Below the pieces are notes generated by a model. The model did not search any database, had not been told where the DNA came from, and was given only the letters and a program-made list of their open reading frames with translations. Shown in pieces: positions 17,323 through 27,444 of a stretch of DNA of 64,000 nt. The DNA lies in assembly GCA_937136395.1 (NCBI GenBank), contig CAKZOI010000022.1, forward strand, positions 186,001 to 250,000. Direction: 5' to 3'. Numbering within the stretch: the first letter of the stretch is position 1; the number at the start of each line of letters is the position of its first letter. The translations under genes were made by a program, and so were the position numbers. Source of the stretch: an uncultured Opitutia bacterium. Lineage in GTDB: Bacteria; Verrucomicrobiota; Verrucomicrobiia; Opitutales; Coraliomargaritaceae.

Positions 17323-18408
17323 TTAAAAACTGTCGCCGGAGATGGTCTTTGCGTTGCCACAATGTTGGCAACTGGGTAGTAAGCTGTGGCAGACCTGACC
17401 ACAGGACTCGCAGTTTTCAAATAAGTCGGTTCCGCAGGATGGACAGCAGTAGGGCTCGTCTGTGGCGGGTGCTCCAGTATTGGGTGCCAATGCCGTTTTG
17501 TGCACCGTCCGGCGGGTCCAATAGAGATATTTCCGTGGACCAGTGCGGATCGGATATTCGCAGACGGGGCATAGAAATCGCTCATAAGCTTGTTTGTATT
17601 GGAGTAGCAAGGCTTCGATCTGTGGCTTCACCTGGCGGCGTATTAAGCGCACAAACCCCCAAGCGACCAACCCCAGCATCACGGTGACCACAATATATTT
17701 AAAGTATCGTTCGGGGAAATTCTGTTGAAGCACTTGAAAGGTCTTGAAGTAGATCGCCAGAATTGCGGCGCGATAAATCATCCGGTAGATGCTTTCGCCC
17801 TTTTTTACCCATAGAACGCTACACGCAAGCGTGAGTGGAATAAGAATGGCTAACTGTATCGTCGCTACTTTGATGCGGTAATCGTGCACTGCGTCATTGT
17901 ATTGTGCACGAATGACTTTCGACTCCTCATCGATGCGTTCTTCTAAAGCTCTGATCTGCTTGTTAAGCTCAAATCGTTCGTTTGTGGTTTGCAGATACAG
18001 TGTGGCAGTTTCTTTAAACTCGTCCTGTATTTGGATGATTTTATCGAGCGTCTCTAGCACCTGACTAAATTGTCCAGCTGAGATCAAGCTTTGCTCCTTA
18101 TCTTTTAGCTTAAACAGATTATCTACAGTAATTTTTAGGCTCTGTGAGGCGTCCTTTATGAAACCTCGTTGTTGATTGATGAGATCATGTTGGTGATCCA
18201 GGTCTTTTAGCTTGAGCCTTAAATCTTTCAGCTCTTGTTGCATCGATGGATCTATGCGCTCGTCTGAAAAATCGTTATAACTTGGCCAGTTTTTACTACG
18301 GATATCGTCTAAGAGAAAGCTGGCTGCCCAAAAAATGAGTATGCCGAAAAAAGCAGCGAGTAGCAATAGCATGAAACGTGTCCAAAAAGTTCCTTTAGCT
18401 TTTTTCAT
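17323..18408 (-). CDS. Membrane protein with coiled coil and C-terminal zinc ribbons, unknown
   Basis: A 361-residue protein. A membrane helix (FMLLLLAAFFGILIFWAASF) is at about 11-31, a long charged coiled coil at about 55-175, and two or three further membrane helices at 185-270. The C-terminal 80 residues carry cysteine pairs: CPVC, CCPSCG, CESC, and a CQHC pair, i.e. two zinc ribbons split by a basic linker. The coiled coil would be periplasmic and the zinc ribbons cytoplasmic if the N-terminus is inside. No known family is recognised. It ends 25 bp from the HAD gene's stop (convergent). Confidence 0.7.
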   Translation of the reverse strand: MKKAKGTFWTRFMLLLLAAFFGILIFWAASFLLDDIRSKNWPSYNDFSDERIDPSMQQELKDLRLKLKDLDHQHDLINQQRGFIKDASQSLKITVDNLFKLKDKEQSLISAGQFSQVLETLDKIIQIQDEFKETATLYLQTTNERFELNKQIRALEERIDEESKVIRAQYNDAVHDYRIKVATIQLAILIPLTLACSVLWVKKGESIYRMIYRAAILAIYFKTFQVLQQNFPERYFKYIVVTVMLGLVAWGFVRLIRRQVKPQIEALLLQYKQAYERFLCPVCEYPIRTGPRKYLYWTRRTVHKTALAPNTGAPATDEPYCCPSCGTDLFENCESCGQVCHSLLPSCQHCGNAKTISGDSF

Positions 18409-18835
18409 GGGAGTCTCTATTTGCTCGGGTTTGGATTTGTTGATCCGTAGTCAAGTGATGGTGGAAGTCTGCTTCGGTGCATGCCATGAGGCAATTTAAA
18501 TATCGAGTGCTAGCGGGTTCGAGGGGAGTGAGCGGAGCAATCGTAAGGTTTTGGATGGATTTAACTGTAAGCGGTGACGCTTTGGTTCATCAACCCGTAG
18601 CCGACAAGTCCATGAAAGATGAGTCGATTGACTACGAAAGGTGCTAAATTCCCTAAACTACTAGGATGCGGAATTGTGGTGCCTCGCCAAATTGGGGAAA
18701 GGGCACTGTTTGAAACTCAATGCTTTCGTGCATTTTGCGCCTTTTATAGTAGTGGACTGCGTTATTCCGGTTAATTACTCAACGGGTTCGGTGGAGCATT
18801 CGCTACCGTAAATGAGCGCACGAGCAACGCGGTGT
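18409..18835. other. Intergenic region, no gene seen
   Basis: No open frame of note and no strong palindrome. There are fragments similar to other spacers of this window (GCCTCGCCAAATTGG at about 18681), suggesting degraded repeats. Confidence 0.4.
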
Positions 18836-19681
18836 CTATAAGAAGCTTCCGATACCCATCATCAAGGCCCCAAAAAGGAGCCACATGAGGACGATAGAGA
18901 CAATACGTGCTGTGATGGCGATGCTGATTGCTGTTGGCCATTCACGCACATCAGTGAGCTTCGGAATCAATAGCAGCAAAATGATAAAGGAGAGGCCGTT
19001 TCGCACAGGATTGAAGAGGCCGCCTGATAATACAATGCTGACTAACAAAGAACTGAGCGCGATCGAGAGACTGAGGATAAAAAGCTGACGCCAGAGGCAG
19101 GGGAACCTCACGATTTCGAATGCGATCTTTAAAACAATGAGGCTGATGATGATTTCTGCGATAAAGCCAATGATGAGTTCGACTGCGCGTTCTTCAGCGG
19201 ATGGAGGTGCCTCTCCGTAGGCGGCTTCGTAACGCGCCTCTTCGTATTCATCCAGCGACTCTTGGAAATGATCCATATACTCGCTATAATTGTATTCGCC
19301 TTCGATGCTCTGGTTGTTGGGGGCATCTTCCTGGATTGTTTCGGCAATATTGAGGTTTTGATTTATTGCAGATTCCCTTTGAACGGGTGCACCGAGTAGG
19401 TGTTCGGTTTCAGCGGGCGCCGAATTTAAGCCTTGGAAGGCATTTGTTTTTGCCTTCGATCTGGGAAGTGGTGTGCCATTTACACTGTCTAGGCCACCAT
19501 CAAGAAAGATCAATTTATCGCCATTTGGATAGATGAGTATCTGTTTGTTACCCATCTCTAAAGTGGACTCGGCTTTGCCGAGTTCCTTGCGCACCTCTTT
19601 CGTCGTCATGCCGCGGCTCAAGGCTGACAGGCAGGATACGCTACAGCTAAGAGCGATCAGAAATACGCAAATAATTTTCAT
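18836..19681 (-). CDS. Membrane protein with signal peptide and four C-terminal helices, unknown
   Basis: A 281-residue protein with a signal peptide (MKIICVFLIALSCSVSCLSA). The next stretch, SRGMTTKEVRKELGKAEST, resembles the start of small beta-barrel outer-envelope domains (SmpA/BamE-like), with a GNKQILIYPNGDKLIFLDGGL strand pair. An acidic Tyr/Glu-rich linker at about 125-165 is followed by four hydrophobic helices (170-280). No function can be assigned. It lies 43 bp downstream of the topoisomerase gene start region, same strand, and could be read through from it only if that terminator-less gap is transcribed in the opposite order; most likely its own unit. Confidence 0.6.
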   Translation of the reverse strand: MKIICVFLIALSCSVSCLSALSRGMTTKEVRKELGKAESTLEMGNKQILIYPNGDKLIFLDGGLDSVNGTPLPRSKAKTNAFQGLNSAPAETEHLLGAPVQRESAINQNLNIAETIQEDAPNNQSIEGEYNYSEYMDHFQESLDEYEEARYEAAYGEAPPSAEERAVELIIGFIAEIIISLIVLKIAFEIVRFPCLWRQLFILSLSIALSSLLVSIVLSGGLFNPVRNGLSFIILLLLIPKLTDVREWPTAISIAITARIVSIVLMWLLFGALMMGIGSFL

Positions 19682-19724
19682 GAAGACGTGAGCATGGCTA
19701 TTCTTGAATGGGCTGCCAGATTTT

Positions 19725-21809
19725 TTATTCAGCCTCTTCGCGAGCCGCTTTCGTCATGCGCACGACGTTACGCACGGAGTTTTTAGTAACGATATTTCCG
19801 CCCGTGCTGCGCCCTCGGACAGCGAAGTCTTTGAAGAAGACCTCCTCCTCGGTTTTACGTAGGCGAGGTGCAGGCTTTAGGTTAATCTTCACCGCGTCGG
19901 GGCGACCACCCGTCGGGTAGCAGGAAATGTAGAACACACGTGAGCCTGGCTTGCCCTTGGTTAGATCATACTCTTTATCGCGAGTCACACCACCTGTGGT
20001 GAAGTGCTTGACGAGTGTAGGCCCTGTGCGCCCATCACGATAGACCATGCAGTAGGTAAGTGCATTCGGCTCGGCACGGTTGAAGATATCGATATGAAGA
20101 ATGTTTTTGCCGAAGAATGCCTTATCCGAAACTTTGCTTACGGTGAGTTTACCCTCTTGGTTGATCGCAATGATATCGTCGAGTGTAGAGCACTTGCAGA
20201 TGGCTTCGTCCTTTTTCATACTCGTGCCCGCGAAGCCTTCTTTCTTGTCGACGTAAAGTGTTTCGTTGGCGATGACCACGTCTTGAGCGACGACTTTGTT
20301 GAACGAGGCGAGTTCTGTCTTACGCTCACGCCCTTTGCCGTATTTTTTCTTTAATTCGGTAAACCATTTGATCGAATATCGTGTCAGATACTTAAGGTTT
20401 TTGAGTGTTTCCTTGATGGAATCTTCTAGGTTCTTGATCAACTCGTCGGCCTTGAACGTGTCGAACTTCGAAATGCGCTTAATCTTGATTTCAAGTAGGC
20501 GCAAAATGTCGTCTTCAGTTATCTTGCGTTTAAATAGTTTCTTATAGGGAGCCAGACCCTTATTGACTGCAGCGATGACACCTTCCCAAGTCTCCTCCTC
20601 TTCGATTTTTCGGTAAATACGTTTTTCGATGAAGATTTTCTCGAGGGAACTGAAATGCCATTTTTCTTCCAATTCACCGAGTTGGATTTCTAACTCGAGT
20701 TTGAGGAGCTCGCGGGTCTTTTCTGTGGCGAGGTAGAGTAGGTCGGCGGCAGAGAAGAAATGTGGTTTCTCATTTTCGATCACGCAGATATTCGTCGATA
20801 CGGACAGTTCGCAATCAGTGAATGCATAGAGGGCTTGCTCGGCGGTTTGCGCATCCACGCCAGAGGGCAAGTAGACGAGAATCTCGACGATGTCGGCAGT
20901 GTTGTCTTCCACTCTCGAAATCTTGATCTTGCCCTTATCATTTGCAGAGAGGATCGAGTCGATGAGCGAGGTGGTGGTCTTGCCGAAGGGGAGTTCGGTA
21001 ATGGCGAGCAGGTTCTTTTTGCGCGCTTCGATACGGGCGCGCACTTTGACTCGGCCACCACGTTTGCCGTTATTGTATTCGGAGACGTCGGCGATTCCAC
21101 CAGTTGGGAAGTCGGGCACTATTTCGGGCTTTTCTTTACGGAGCAGAGCGATACAGCCGTCGAGGAGCTCGATAAAGTTATGCGGCAGGATTTTGCAGGA
21201 TAGTCCGACTGCGATACCTTCAGCTCCTTGTGCGAGCAGCAGTGGAAACTTTACTGGCAGGGTCTCTGGCTCTTTATTGCGGCCGTCGTAAGAAGAGAGC
21301 CAGCGCGTGGTCTTTGGGTTGAAGACCACATCAAGTGCAAATTTGGAGAGGCGAGCTTCAATGTAACGAGCGGCCGCTGCAGAGTCACCAGTCAGGGTGT
21401 TGCCCCAGTTGCCCTGCATATCAATGAGGAGCTCTTTTTGTCCGAGTTGCACCATGGCATCGCAAATCGATGCATCACCGTGCGGGTGATACTTCATGGT
21501 ATTGCCGATAATGTTGGCGACTTTGTTGTAGCGCCCATCTTCCAGCTCTTTCATTGAGTGGAGGATGCGTCGTTGCACGGGCTTTAGACCGTCGTTTGCG
21601 TGAGGCACCGCGCGCTCAAGAATCACATAGCTGGCGTAGTCGAGAAACCATTCGCTGAACATCTCGTTGACGTGGCCAGAATGGTTTGTGAGGTCGAATA
21701 TATCGACTTCTGGATGTGCATCTTCGATTACTTCAGCGGATTCTGCACCAGCAGGATCGAGTTTGAATTCAAGATTATCGTCGTCGGGTGGGGTGTTCTT
21801 GCTGGGCAT
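19725..21809 (-). CDS. parC: Type IIA topoisomerase subunit A (ParC/GyrA-like)
   Basis: A 694-residue protein that cuts and rejoins DNA. Residues 60-125 hold the DNA-gate region KPVQRRILHSM and YHPHGDASICDAMV; the catalytic tyrosine is Tyr149 in AAARYIEARLS. The C-terminal region is short (about 200 residues after the coiled coil), like the short ParC of Bacteroidetes, rather than a full six-bladed GyrA domain. Position 113, equivalent to the quinolone-determining Ser, is Ala. The N-terminal 38 residues are acidic and extra. The partner ParE is not in the window. GyrA-like naming is possible; length argues for topoisomerase IV. Confidence 0.88.
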   Translation of the reverse strand: MPSKNTPPDDDNLEFKLDPAGAESAEVIEDAHPEVDIFDLTNHSGHVNEMFSEWFLDYASYVILERAVPHANDGLKPVQRRILHSMKELEDGRYNKVANIIGNTMKYHPHGDASICDAMVQLGQKELLIDMQGNWGNTLTGDSAAAARYIEARLSKFALDVVFNPKTTRWLSSYDGRNKEPETLPVKFPLLLAQGAEGIAVGLSCKILPHNFIELLDGCIALLRKEKPEIVPDFPTGGIADVSEYNNGKRGGRVKVRARIEARKKNLLAITELPFGKTTTSLIDSILSANDKGKIKISRVEDNTADIVEILVYLPSGVDAQTAEQALYAFTDCELSVSTNICVIENEKPHFFSAADLLYLATEKTRELLKLELEIQLGELEEKWHFSSLEKIFIEKRIYRKIEEEETWEGVIAAVNKGLAPYKKLFKRKITEDDILRLLEIKIKRISKFDTFKADELIKNLEDSIKETLKNLKYLTRYSIKWFTELKKKYGKGRERKTELASFNKVVAQDVVIANETLYVDKKEGFAGTSMKKDEAICKCSTLDDIIAINQEGKLTVSKVSDKAFFGKNILHIDIFNRAEPNALTYCMVYRDGRTGPTLVKHFTTGGVTRDKEYDLTKGKPGSRVFYISCYPTGGRPDAVKINLKPAPRLRKTEEEVFFKDFAVRGRSTGGNIVTKNSVRNVVRMTKAAREEAE

Positions 21810-21998
21810 GAATGGATCGTTCGAAAGTCTGTAAAAGGTATCTTCTGGAGGAAGGCCAAATCGACAGGCGATTCAAGGAGAAAGCTCGCAGATTCTTTAT
21901 TTCCTTCATTTTAATAGCCCTTAGGATTTTTTGAAATAAAATCGAATAAATGTTGGTTTTTACTTACTCTGCGCCTGTTTCTTGCTAGATTAAATGTA

Positions 21999-23804
21999 AT
22001 GACAAAAACAAATACCCCGAAAACCTCTCACAAAGCATTATTGAAGTGGGTGGAAAAGATGGTGGCTCTCTGTGAGCCGGAGTCCATTCACTGGTGTGAT
22101 GGCTCTCAAAGTGAGGCCGATGTGCTTTTTGACGAAATGGTAGGAAAGGGCATGTGCGTCAAACTCAACGAGCAAAAACGACCGAATAGTTATCTTTTTC
22201 GGTCGGACCCAAACGACGTTGCTCGCGTAGAGTCGAAGACTTATATTTGCTCACAAAATAAGGATGGTGCAGGGCCGACTAATAACTGGGAAGAGCCTCG
22301 AGTGATGCGTCGCAAGATGAAGCGACTGTTTAAGGGCTGCATGCATGGGCGCACGATGTATGTGATTCCGTTTAGTATGGGGCCGGTCGGCGGCCCGATT
22401 TCTAAGGTCGGGGTGGAAATAACGGATTCACCGTATGTGGTGGTGAATATGCGTATTATGGCACGCATCGGCGACCCCGTGCTGAAGGTGCTTGGTAGCG
22501 ATGGCTTTTTTGTGCCTTGTTTGCACTCAGTGGGTTGCCCACTAGATGAGGGGGTGGAAGATGTGCCTTGGCCTTGTAATCCAGAGGATACGCACATTGT
22601 GCATTTCCCTGAGGAGCGCACGATTGTCTCCTATGGTTCTGGTTATGGTGGCAACGCCTTGCTCGGCAAGAAGTGCCTAGCGCTTCGTATCGCTTCGACG
22701 CTTGCACGCGACGAAGGTTGGATGGCGGAGCACATGCTGATTCTTGGAGTGGAGGAACCCGATGGCACCAAGACCTATGTGACTGCTGCTTTCCCGAGTG
22801 CTTGCGGTAAGACAAATTTCGCGATGGTCATTCCGCCAAAGGAGATGGAGGGCTACAAAGTCACTTGTGTGGGGGATGACATCGCCTGGATTAAGCCAGG
22901 CGAAGACGGTTGCTTATACGCGATCAATCCGGAGGCAGGCTTTTTCGGTGTGGCTCCGGGCACTTCGTATGCGACCAATCCGAGCGCGATGGATTCGTGT
23001 GCAAAAGATAGTATCTTTACCAATGTTGCGCTAACTGACGACGGCGACATCTGGTGGGAAGGGATGACCGAAGAGGTGCCTGATCATTTGATCGACTGGA
23101 AGGGGAATGACTGGGCTCCCGACTCGGACACACCTTCCTCACACCCTAATAGTCGATTCACGGCACCCGCAGCGAATTGCCCTGTGATCGATGAGAACTG
23201 GGAAAAGCCAGAAGGTGTGCGTATTCACGCAATGGTCTTTGGTGGTCGCCGGATGAGCGATGTGCCACTGGTGACTCAGGCATTTAATTGGGGGCATGGT
23301 GTTTACCTTGGTGCCACCATTGGTTCCGAAATGACCGCAGCCGCTGAAGGCACGATGGGGGCGCTTCGCAGGGATCCGATGGCGATGTTGCCTTTCTGCG
23401 GTTACCATATGGGCGATTACTTCCGCCATTGGTTCAAGATGCAGCGTGACCTTAAGGAAACACCACTGGTATTTAACGTGAACTGGTTCCGCAAAGATAG
23501 TGAGGGCAACTGGCTTTGGCCAGGCTTTAGCCAGAACATGCGTCCACTGCGTTGGATTGTTGAACGGGCGACAGGCCGTGTTGGGGCGAAGGAAACACCA
23601 ATTGGCTGGATGCCACGCTATGAGGACTTAGACTGGCGCGGTATGGAAGATTTCACCGAAGATGATTATCAGAAGCTGATGCACTTTGATCGTGATCGAT
23701 TGCGCATGCAGACCTTGCAGCACGAAGAGTTGTTCTTGAAGCTGTTTCAGCATTTGCCGAAGGAAATGATCTTCGAGCGGGAGTTGTTGATCTCGAGGTT
23801 GTAG
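21999..23804 (+). CDS. pckG: Phosphoenolpyruvate carboxykinase (GTP)
   Basis: A 601-residue cytoplasmic enzyme that converts oxaloacetate plus GTP to phosphoenolpyruvate, CO2 and GDP in gluconeogenesis. The nucleotide loop with its reactive cysteine is [12 protein letters not shown] (Cys269). Other family hallmarks are [13 protein letters not shown] near 125-137 and the FNVNWFRKD block near 495. The length is normal for the GTP-dependent class, distinct from the ATP-dependent PckA. It starts at ATG 21999, divergent from parC, and is followed by a terminator at 23826-23858. Confidence 0.96.
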   Translation: MTKTNTPKTSHKALLKWVEKMVALCEPESIHWCDGSQSEADVLFDEMVGKGMCVKLNEQKRPNSYLFRSDPNDVARVESKTYICSQNKDGAGPTNNWEEPRVMRRKMKRLFKGCMHGRTMYVIPFSMGPVGGPISKVGVEITDSPYVVVNMRIMARIGDPVLKVLGSDGFFVPCLHSVGCPLDEGVEDVPWPCNPEDTHIVHFPEERTIVSYGSGYGGNALLGKKCLALRIASTLARDEGWMAEHMLILGVEEPDGTKTYVTAAFPSACGKTNFAMVIPPKEMEGYKVTCVGDDIAWIKPGEDGCLYAINPEAGFFGVAPGTSYATNPSAMDSCAKDSIFTNVALTDDGDIWWEGMTEEVPDHLIDWKGNDWAPDSDTPSSHPNSRFTAPAANCPVIDENWEKPEGVRIHAMVFGGRRMSDVPLVTQAFNWGHGVYLGATIGSEMTAAAEGTMGALRRDPMAMLPFCGYHMGDYFRHWFKMQRDLKETPLVFNVNWFRKDSEGNWLWPGFSQNMRPLRWIVERATGRVGAKETPIGWMPRYEDLDWRGMEDFTEDDYQKLMHFDRDRLRMQTLQHEELFLKLFQHLPKEMIFERELLISRL

Positions 23805-23825
23805 GGAACGTCTTTTGTGAAATGA

Positions 23826-23858
23826 AAAGACCACGCCCCCGTGGCGTGGTCTTTATTT
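23826..23858 (+). terminator. Rho-independent terminator after pckG
   Basis: A 12-bp perfect stem (AAAGACCACGCC / GGCGTGGTCTTT) with a CCCGT loop, followed by TATTTTA. It begins 22 bases after the pckG stop. Confidence 0.85.
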
Positions 23859-23903
23859 TAGGGTTATAGCTAGTCTCTGGGCTATTATTCACTTCCGAAA
23901 CTT

Positions 23904-24011
23904 ACTTCGCGAATTCAAGAATGGTGCTTCCGGTTGCTCAATAGTGTAAGGCTTAATGAGCAACTAGAAGCACCCCTCATAACACAAAAATTGATACTTG
24001 AATCGCGAAGT
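23904..24011. repeat. Double inverted repeat, 108 bp
   Basis: Outer arms 23904-23919 (ACTTCGCGAATTCAAG) and 23997-24011 are complementary with one indel. Inner arms 23923-23940 (GGTGCTTCCGGTTGCTCA) and 23957-23974 are complementary with two mismatches. The rest of the 23859-24276 spacer is AT-rich without genes. It resembles a miniature inverted-repeat element or a stable structured transcript. Confidence 0.6.
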
Positions 24012-24279
24012 AATTGGTGGTGAATAAGTGCATAAAGTTTGGATAAATATGTGTTAGTTGCCCTTAATTCCTTTTGAATCCAATTTTTAGGCATTATTTT
24101 TATTTTTTATGCCGAAATTTCGTTTTATCGTGCAAGAGATATGTGCCGCTATGCGCCGGAGTTTTAGGAATTGGTCCGCTTTATATTTCTGTAAGTCTTT
24201 TATAAACAGTGTATAGCGTTCTTGTTATCGAGTGTTCATTCTGGATTGTTGTGTAATCGGCACTCTCTGACTTAATTTC

Positions 24280-24314
24280 AAAAAAAAATGACCAAGCAGC
24301 TCGCTTGGTCATTT
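24280..24314 (-). terminator. Rho-independent terminator of the first RND operon
   Basis: A 12-bp stem (AAATGACCAAGC / GCTTGGTCATTT) with an AGCTC loop. On the minus strand it is followed by nine T, 28 bases after the RND permease stop. Confidence 0.85.
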
Positions 24315-24342
24315 CGAAATTAGATATTGCTGCTGCCGTGCC

Positions 24343-27300
24343 TTAGGCTTCTTCAGGCTCCTGTGTGGAGCGATTTTTCGCAATCAACATGTAGATGGAT
24401 GGCAGAAACAAAATCGTGAAGATTGTGCCGATTGCCATACCTCCAACGAGCACGAGGCCAATCGAGTTACGTGCTTGTGCGCCAGCGCCAGTTACGAGTG
24501 TGAGGGGGAAGTGGCCTGCGACGGTGGCGACAGTAGTCATCAAAACAGGTCGTAGACGCACTTCGGCAGCCTCTTGCACCGCGTCGAGCTTGGAGCGGCC
24601 TTCGCGCTGCAGCTCATTGGCAAACTCCACGATCAAGATGCCGTTTTTTGCGACGAGCCCCACCAGTGTGACCAGTCCGACTTGAGAATAGATATTCAAG
24701 GTCGTTGTCCACCCATCTGTCCAGAAGGGCAGGTTGGGATTCATCATCTTCAAAAAGGTAAAAATCAATGCGCCAAACATCGCTAGTGGAACAGAGCCCA
24801 AGAGAATGATAAATGGGTCACGGAAGCTGTTAAACTGTGCAGACAGCACCATGAAAATTAAGATCACCGCTAGGCAAAATGCTGGAAGGAACTTGTTACC
24901 CTCGGTGCGCAGTTGGCGCGATTCGCCTACGTAGTCGACTCGATAGCCATCGGGAAGCACTTCGGCTGCGGCATCTTCGAGTAGTTGTAGGCCTTCATCG
25001 AGTGGGCCCTTAAACACACCGCTCATTTTAACTGAGTTGAATTGTTGAAAACGATTTAATGATCGAGGTTGCACTCTCTCTTCTAGAGAGGCAACGGTGC
25101 TGAGCTGTATCAATTTACCTTCTGGCCCCTTGATATAGATATCATTGAGTTGCTCTGGATTGAGGCGCTCGACGCGTTTGACCTGTGGAATGACCTTGTA
25201 ACTGCGCCCGTCGATATTGAAACGATTCACAAAGCCGCCACCCACTAGGGAACCGAGGTCGGCTCCGATATCGCGTTGATCCAGCCCCATGGAGCTCACG
25301 AGGTCGCGATTGATTTGGAACTCGCTTTGTGGTTGATCGATCTTGGTGTCGATGATCGGTGGAAACGCGAAGCGGCCGCTTGCCATTGCCTTCGCTTGAA
25401 TTTGGGCCACGTATTTGAGGATTTCCGCCGGCTCAGCGGTCGAAGCAATCACAAATTCGACCGGGAAATCGCTGCCACCAGGGAGTGCTGCTGGAGTCGC
25501 TGGAAAGACGTTTAAGCCACTGATTTGACCGAATGCCATTTGCACCTCAGGCTTAATCTCTTGGGCGGTGCGTTCGCGCTGGCTCCATGGGCTGAGGATC
25601 ATGCCGCTAAATCCGCTGCTCGGGAAAGTGAGCTGGAAGGTGTAAGCCGTTTCAGGGAAACTCATGAAGGCATTATTTGCACTTTCAGCGAAACGAGAGG
25701 CTTCCTCTAGCGAAATGTTTGAGGGGCCGTCGACGATTCCGAAAATCACGCCTTGGTCCTCTTCAGGAGCGAGCTCTTTAGGTGAGAGTATGAACATCGG
25801 CACACATAGCAAGGTGAGCAAAATCCAGACCCCATAAATCGCCCAACGAGTCTGCAAAGTGATGCGGAGTAATTGTCCGTAGCTTCGGCGTAGGCGATCG
25901 AAGCCATCGTTAATGAGTTTTGCCAAGCCCTTGTGCTCTCCAGATTTCAAGACCACAGATGAGAGCATCGGGCTGAGCGTGAGCGCCACAACCGTCGATA
26001 CGATCACCGCGCCAGAGAGCGTGAGTGCGAATTCACGGAAGAGCGAGCCGGTGAGCCCGCCTTGAAACGCAATCGGCAAATAGACGGCGACGAGGGTCAG
26101 TGTGGTCGCGATGACAGGGCCGATCAGCTCACGCACGCCTTGCAGGGCTGCGGGTATCGGTCGCATGCCCGCTTCGAGGTGTCGCTCGATGTTTTCCACC
26201 ACGATAATCGCGTCGTCCACCACGATGCCTACCGAAAGCACGATGGCGAGTAGCGTGAGCAAGTTAATGGTGAACCCGAAAAGCTGCATCAAGAAAATCG
26301 CGCCGATTAAGGAAATCGGAATCGTGATGACGGGCACTAGCACAGTGCGCACGCGTCCCATGAACATGAAGATCACCAACATCACAATCATGAGGGTTTC
26401 GATGAGTGTCTTCGTCACCTCATTGATCGATTCTTCAATGTAGATGGTCGAATCGTAACCGATGTTCGCTTCGATACCGGTTGGCAGCTCCGCCTTGATC
26501 AATTCGAGCTCTGCGCGCACTGCCTTGATCACGTCGACGGTGTTGGAATTTGGGAGCACATACATCCCCATAAAGACAGCTTTGCTGCCAGAAAAACGCA
26601 CTTCGGATGTGTAGGCATCACCGCCGAGTTCGACCGTGGCGATGTCCTTGATACGGATGATCGTATTGCCCTGATTGAGGATGGCGAGTTCCTCAAAGTC
26701 CTCGACGGAATTGAGGTCAGTGTTGGCGGTTAAATTGACGGTCACGAGGTTGCCCTTTGTCTGACCAATCGCAGATAGGTAGTTGTTTGATGCGAGGGCT
26801 TCGCGCACTTGTGCGGGATAGATGCCCAGCGATGCCATACGCGCTGAATCGAGCCATATACGCATGGCAAAGGTGCGACCGCCGAGAATCTCAGCTTCTT
26901 GCACGCCTTGGATCGCCGTGAGCCGCGGTTGAATCACGCGGACCAAGTAGTCGGTGATTTCATTGGCCTCGAGGATGTCAGAAGAGAAGGAAAGGTAGGC
27001 GGAGGCACGTTCGGAGTCCGCCGATTCGACGGTAATGATTGGCACCTCGGCTTCGGGGGGCAGATCGCCACGCACTTGGTCGACCTTCGAACTGATCTCA
27101 GCCAGCGCCTTGGTCGAGTCGTAGTTGAGCTCTAGGCGTATGGTAATCTGTGAGACGCCCAAGCTGCTACTGGACGAGATATAATCGATTCCATCAGCGC
27201 TCGCGACTGCCTGTTCGATGGGTGTGGTGATAAAGCCGCGCACTAACTCGGCGTCCGCTCCCGTATAGACCGTGTTAATGATCACCTTGGCGTTTTCGTT

Positions 27301-27423
27301 ACGCGGGTATTGGCGCACAGTTAGCGAAGAGATCGCCTGTAGCCCAGCGATCACGATCACCATGCTGACGACAATCGCCAACACTGGGCGCTTGATAAAG
27401 ATATCTGTAAATGCGGTTGGCAT
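24343..27423 (-). CDS. RND efflux permease (HAE1/AcrB type)
   Basis: A 1026-residue inner-membrane proton antiporter with 12 membrane segments and two large periplasmic loops. The start TDIFIKRPVLAIVVSMVIV and the TM4 motif GIVVDDAIIVVENIERHLE, with its proton-relay aspartate pair, are typical of hydrophobe/amphiphile exporters. It follows the adaptor gene by 21 bp. No outer-membrane channel is in this operon; the TolC protein at 8588-9880 or the one at 38103-39494 could serve. Substrate unknown: drugs, bile-like amphiphiles or lipids are typical. Confidence 0.93.
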   Translation of the reverse strand: MPTAFTDIFIKRPVLAIVVSMVIVIAGLQAISSLTVRQYPRNENAKVIINTVYTGADAELVRGFITTPIEQAVASADGIDYISSSSSLGVSQITIRLELNYDSTKALAEISSKVDQVRGDLPPEAEVPIITVESADSERASAYLSFSSDILEANEITDYLVRVIQPRLTAIQGVQEAEILGGRTFAMRIWLDSARMASLGIYPAQVREALASNNYLSAIGQTKGNLVTVNLTANTDLNSVEDFEELAILNQGNTIIRIKDIATVELGGDAYTSEVRFSGSKAVFMGMYVLPNSNTVDVIKAVRAELELIKAELPTGIEANIGYDSTIYIEESINEVTKTLIETLMIVMLVIFMFMGRVRTVLVPVITIPISLIGAIFLMQLFGFTINLLTLLAIVLSVGIVVDDAIIVVENIERHLEAGMRPIPAALQGVRELIGPVIATTLTLVAVYLPIAFQGGLTGSLFREFALTLSGAVIVSTVVALTLSPMLSSVVLKSGEHKGLAKLINDGFDRLRRSYGQLLRITLQTRWAIYGVWILLTLLCVPMFILSPKELAPEEDQGVIFGIVDGPSNISLEEASRFAESANNAFMSFPETAYTFQLTFPSSGFSGMILSPWSQRERTAQEIKPEVQMAFGQISGLNVFPATPAALPGGSDFPVEFVIASTAEPAEILKYVAQIQAKAMASGRFAFPPIIDTKIDQPQSEFQINRDLVSSMGLDQRDIGADLGSLVGGGFVNRFNIDGRSYKVIPQVKRVERLNPEQLNDIYIKGPEGKLIQLSTVASLEERVQPRSLNRFQQFNSVKMSGVFKGPLDEGLQLLEDAAAEVLPDGYRVDYVGESRQLRTEGNKFLPAFCLAVILIFMVLSAQFNSFRDPFIILLGSVPLAMFGALIFTFLKMMNPNLPFWTDGWTTTLNIYSQVGLVTLVGLVAKNGILIVEFANELQREGRSKLDAVQEAAEVRLRPVLMTTVATVAGHFPLTLVTGAGAQARNSIGLVLVGGMAIGTIFTILFLPSIYMLIAKNRSTQEPEEA

Positions 27424-27444
27424 AGCTCGTGTCCAGTCGGCTGA

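Noticed and set aside
19725-21809. DNA gyrase subunit A rather than topoisomerase IV
   Set aside because: The C-terminal region is too short for a six-bladed GyrA domain; ParC is more likely, although a final choice needs the partner gene.
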